DNA of 32,812 nucleotides from a virus. A program made the translations under genes and the position numbers. This document shows positions 31,053 to 32,812 of this stretch, piece by piece. Location: positions 1 to 32,812 of the IMG/VR virus record IMGVR_UViG_3300021475_000410. One strand, written 5' to 3'. Every line of letters begins with the position of its first letter. The first letter of the stretch is position 1. Under the pieces are notes generated by a model. That model worked only from the letters and a program-made list of their open reading frames with translations. It did not search any database and was not told where the DNA came from.

Positions 31053-32812
31053 ATGGCGGCGCTGCCGGGCGCACCGGCGTTGCGCGTCGTAGGGCGGGAC
31101 GGCACAGCGCAACAGCAGCAAGTCATGGACGCGGCACGCGCACAGGCGTACGCGGCTCCTCCAGATGCGCCGCCCCAAGGGCTGGCGGGATTCGTAACCG
31201 ATCAATATACCTTGATGCGCCGACACCGTGATACGGTGGGACGCGGTTGGAGCGATAGGCTGCTCGCTGCGCTTCGTGCGTTTGATGGCGTGTATGAACC
31301 GAACATCATCGAAGAGATCAAACGTTTCGGCGGGTCGAACGTTTACGCGCGTACTATTGCGATGAAGTGCAGGGGGACCAGTTCCCTCTTACGCGATGTG
31401 TATCTAGGCACCGACCGCCCGTGGGGTATAGAGCCTTCCCCTGACCCGGACGTTCCCGACGAGATCGTGCAAGCGATAGGCGAGCATATTTCGGGTGAAG
31501 TGACGCAGGCGGTGCAGGCGCATTTTCAAGCGGCGCAAGCCCAGCAAGCGCACGCGATAGGCACGGCAGCAGCCCATGCATACGGAGCCGCTACAGGTCA
31601 ACATCCTAGTTTCGTTGACGCTAGTATACCCTCGCACCAGAGCGGCCCATCTCAAGGCATGCATACGGGTGCTGTACCTCCGGGCATACCTCCACCTCCC
31701 GGTCAAGGTGCGGGTCTTCCTCCCCCTCCCCCGCCTCCACCTCTACCCGATCCCTCCGCGATAAGACAGCGCTACGAAGACATGATGGAGGACGCGCGCG
31801 ATCTCGCCAAGCGTCACGCCTCTGACCAAGCAAAAGTGGCCGAAGACAAGTTGGAGGAAAAACTCGCCCAAGGCGGGTTCTATACCGCGCTGGCTGAGTT
31901 TTTGGTGGACCTGCCGTTGTTCCCCTATGCGGTGATCAAAGGCCCTACCGTCCGCATCAAGACGCAGGTCAAGTGGACGAAAGACGTAGCGCCGTGGTCA
32001 GGGACTCCTCAAATTCCCCCGCCTCCCCAATCTCCACCCAACATGCAGGGGCCGCAGGGTAACTCACTTACACCCTCCCCGCTTACTCAAGGGAGTAACC
32101 TTCCCGGCACGCCTCCTCAAACTCCCCCCAAGCAGCCCCAGATCGCCAAGCCTGTCGTTCAAGACGTGCCGATGCTGTGCTGGGAGCGGGTATCCCCTTT
32201 CGATATTTATTGGACCCCCGGCGTAGCGGATATAGCCGATGCCAACGTTGTTCAGCGCTCGCGGCTCACGAGAGCCGAAATTAACGATCTTCTCGATCTA
32301 CCGGGGTTCATCACCGATGAAGTGCGGGCAGTGCTGGACGAGTACGGCAGAGGCGGGCTGGTTGACAACTGGGACCAGACCGACGCCGAGCGCGCCATAC
32401 TGGAAAGCCGTGAAGACCCAAGGTTTAACCAATCCGGGTTGATCGCTTGCTTGGAGTTTCAGGGTAATGCTCAGGGAAGATATCTTCTCGATCTTGGCAT
32501 GGACGCTAGCCTTATACCTGATCCTCTCCGCGATTATTTTATTAATGCTTGGCTTATTGGACGGCATATCATCAAAGTGCAGCTTGCCCCTTCGCCGCGC
32601 AAGCGGCACCAATACTACGCTACCAGTTTCGAGAAGGTTCCGGGCAATCCTTGCGGCAATGGCCTGCCGGATTTGCTGGCGGATATTTCGAGCGTGATGA
32701 ACGCGACCTTGCGGTCGTTGGTCAACAATCTGAGTATTAGTTCCGGCCCGCAAGCCGTGATCAACGACGACCGTCTCTCGGATGGCGAAGACGGCGAGCA
32801 GATGTACCCGTG
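31053..32812 (+). CDS. Portal protein, 3' end beyond the window
   Basis: The frame is open from the ATG at 31053 (GGGA 8 nt upstream) to the window end, giving 586 residues. WSDRLLAALRAFDGVYEPNI, TIAMKCRGTSSLLRDVYLG and WGIEPSP mark a podovirus-type portal N-terminus. Later WERVSPFDIYWTPGV, FEKVPGNPCGNGLPDLLADI and SVMNATLRSLVNNL match the stem/crown region of such portals. Two disordered inserts rich in Pro, Gln and His lie at about residues 155-240 and 310-370, the first with runs of PPPPP. It forms the dodecameric ring through which TerL packages DNA. A palindrome encodes LTQGSN in the second insert. Confidence 0.75.
   Translation, partial: MAALPGAPALRVVGRDGTAQQQQVMDAARAQAYAAPPDAPPQGLAGFVTDQYTLMRRHRDTVGRGWSDRLLAALRAFDGVYEPNIIEEIKRFGGSNVYARTIAMKCRGTSSLLRDVYLGTDRPWGIEPSPDPDVPDEIVQAIGEHISGEVTQAVQAHFQAAQAQQAHAIGTAAAHAYGAATGQHPSFVDASIPSHQSGPSQGMHTGAVPPGIPPPPGQGAGLPPPPPPPPLPDPSAIRQRYEDMMEDARDLAKRHASDQAKVAEDKLEEKLAQGGFYTALAEFLVDLPLFPYAVIKGPTVRIKTQVKWTKDVAPWSGTPQIPPPPQSPPNMQGPQGNSLTPSPLTQGSNLPGTPPQTPPKQPQIAKPVVQDVPMLCWERVSPFDIYWTPGVADIADANVVQRSRLTRAEINDLLDLPGFITDEVRAVLDEYGRGGLVDNWDQTDAERAILESREDPRFNQSGLIACLEFQGNAQGRYLLDLGMDASLIPDPLRDYFINAWLIGRHIIKVQLAPSPRKRHQYYATSFEKVPGNPCGNGLPDLLADISSVMNATLRSLVNNLSISSGPQAVINDDRLSDGEDGEQMYP
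32083..32098. repeat. 16-bp palindrome, intragenic
   Basis: TTACTCAAGGGAGTAA; encodes LTQGSN in the second disordered insert of the portal. Confidence 0.8.

Noticed and set aside
819-32098. N4-type single-stranded hairpin promoters as the explanation for the palindromes
   Set aside because: N4 virion-polymerase promoters have 3-nt loops and lie upstream of transcription units; these sites have 4-nt centres, many lie inside genes, and no virion RNA polymerase is seen in the window.
819-32098. Transposon ends or REP-like mobile repeats
   Set aside because: No transposase, no target-site duplications; the copies are built into codons, stops and ribosome sites rather than inserted between genes.

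Overview
The window is a contiguous piece of a tailed double-stranded DNA bacteriophage, or a phage-derived metagenomic contig. It is GC-rich and very densely coding, with ATGA, GTGA and TGATG start/stop overlaps. The best-recognised genes are a family A DNA polymerase, a primase-helicase, a large terminase, a portal protein, an endonuclease VII and an M15 endolysin. The portal and polymerase types suggest a short-tailed (podovirus-like) phage, but no tail gene is visible to prove it. The host is inferred to be a Gram-negative, probably alphaproteobacterial: promoters are sigma70-like (TTGACA/TATAAT) and one cargo gene ends in a PEP-CTERM sorting tail of the PEPxxWA type. No integrase or tRNA was found.

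Layout. (1) 1-2463, plus strand: end of a lysis/virion module with a small membrane protein, a proline-rich repeat protein, a small basic protein, an M15 endolysin, a holin-like protein and a disordered protein, closed by a hairpin at 2436-2463. (2) 2467-3330, plus strand: a self-contained cargo unit (moron) with its own promoter, a secreted PEP-CTERM protein and its own terminator. (3) 3331-27257, minus strand, read right to left: about 45 early or middle genes. They include primase-helicase, family A polymerase, a helicase with two PD-(D/E)XK-type nucleases, three likely DNA-binding regulators, a MoxR ATPase with a metallopeptidase/VWA partner, and many very small proteins, seven of them under 60 residues. 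(4) 26464-28002: the main control region, with AT-rich DNA, direct and inverted repeats, a three-copy palindrome array, a G-rich tract and a strong rightward promoter. (5) 28003 to the end, plus strand: endonuclease VII, TerL and portal (cut by the window end), interrupted by a minus-strand island of two or three genes between TerL and portal.

The most unusual feature is a dispersed 16-bp palindrome, arms TTACTC and GAGTAA. I count 47 copies plus three length variants, about one per 700 bp. In gene junctions it is oriented with transcription (TAACYCANGRGAGTAA) and often supplies both the TAA stop of one gene and the Shine-Dalgarno sequence of the next; six junctions carry the identical 16-mer TAACTCAGGAGAGTAA. 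Other copies lie inside genes. Three perfect copies (TTACTCACGTGAGTAA) sit in the control region at an exact 21-bp period, which suggests a helically phased protein-binding array. The arrangement resembles the stoperator networks of L5-like mycobacteriophages, but the sequence differs and I do not recognise it. The phage encodes three candidate DNA-binding proteins (12792-13106, 15939-16424, 16440-16772).

How the genes fit together: two promoters sharing an unusual module (TACAACCTA, 8 bp, then TTGACA repeated at 10 bp) start leftward transcription at about 22.75 kb and 13.15 kb. A third leftward promoter drives an isolated gene (24304-25254) with its own terminator. Rightward morphogenesis starts from TTGACA-18-TATAAT at 27777 and from TTGACA-17-TATACC at 30951.
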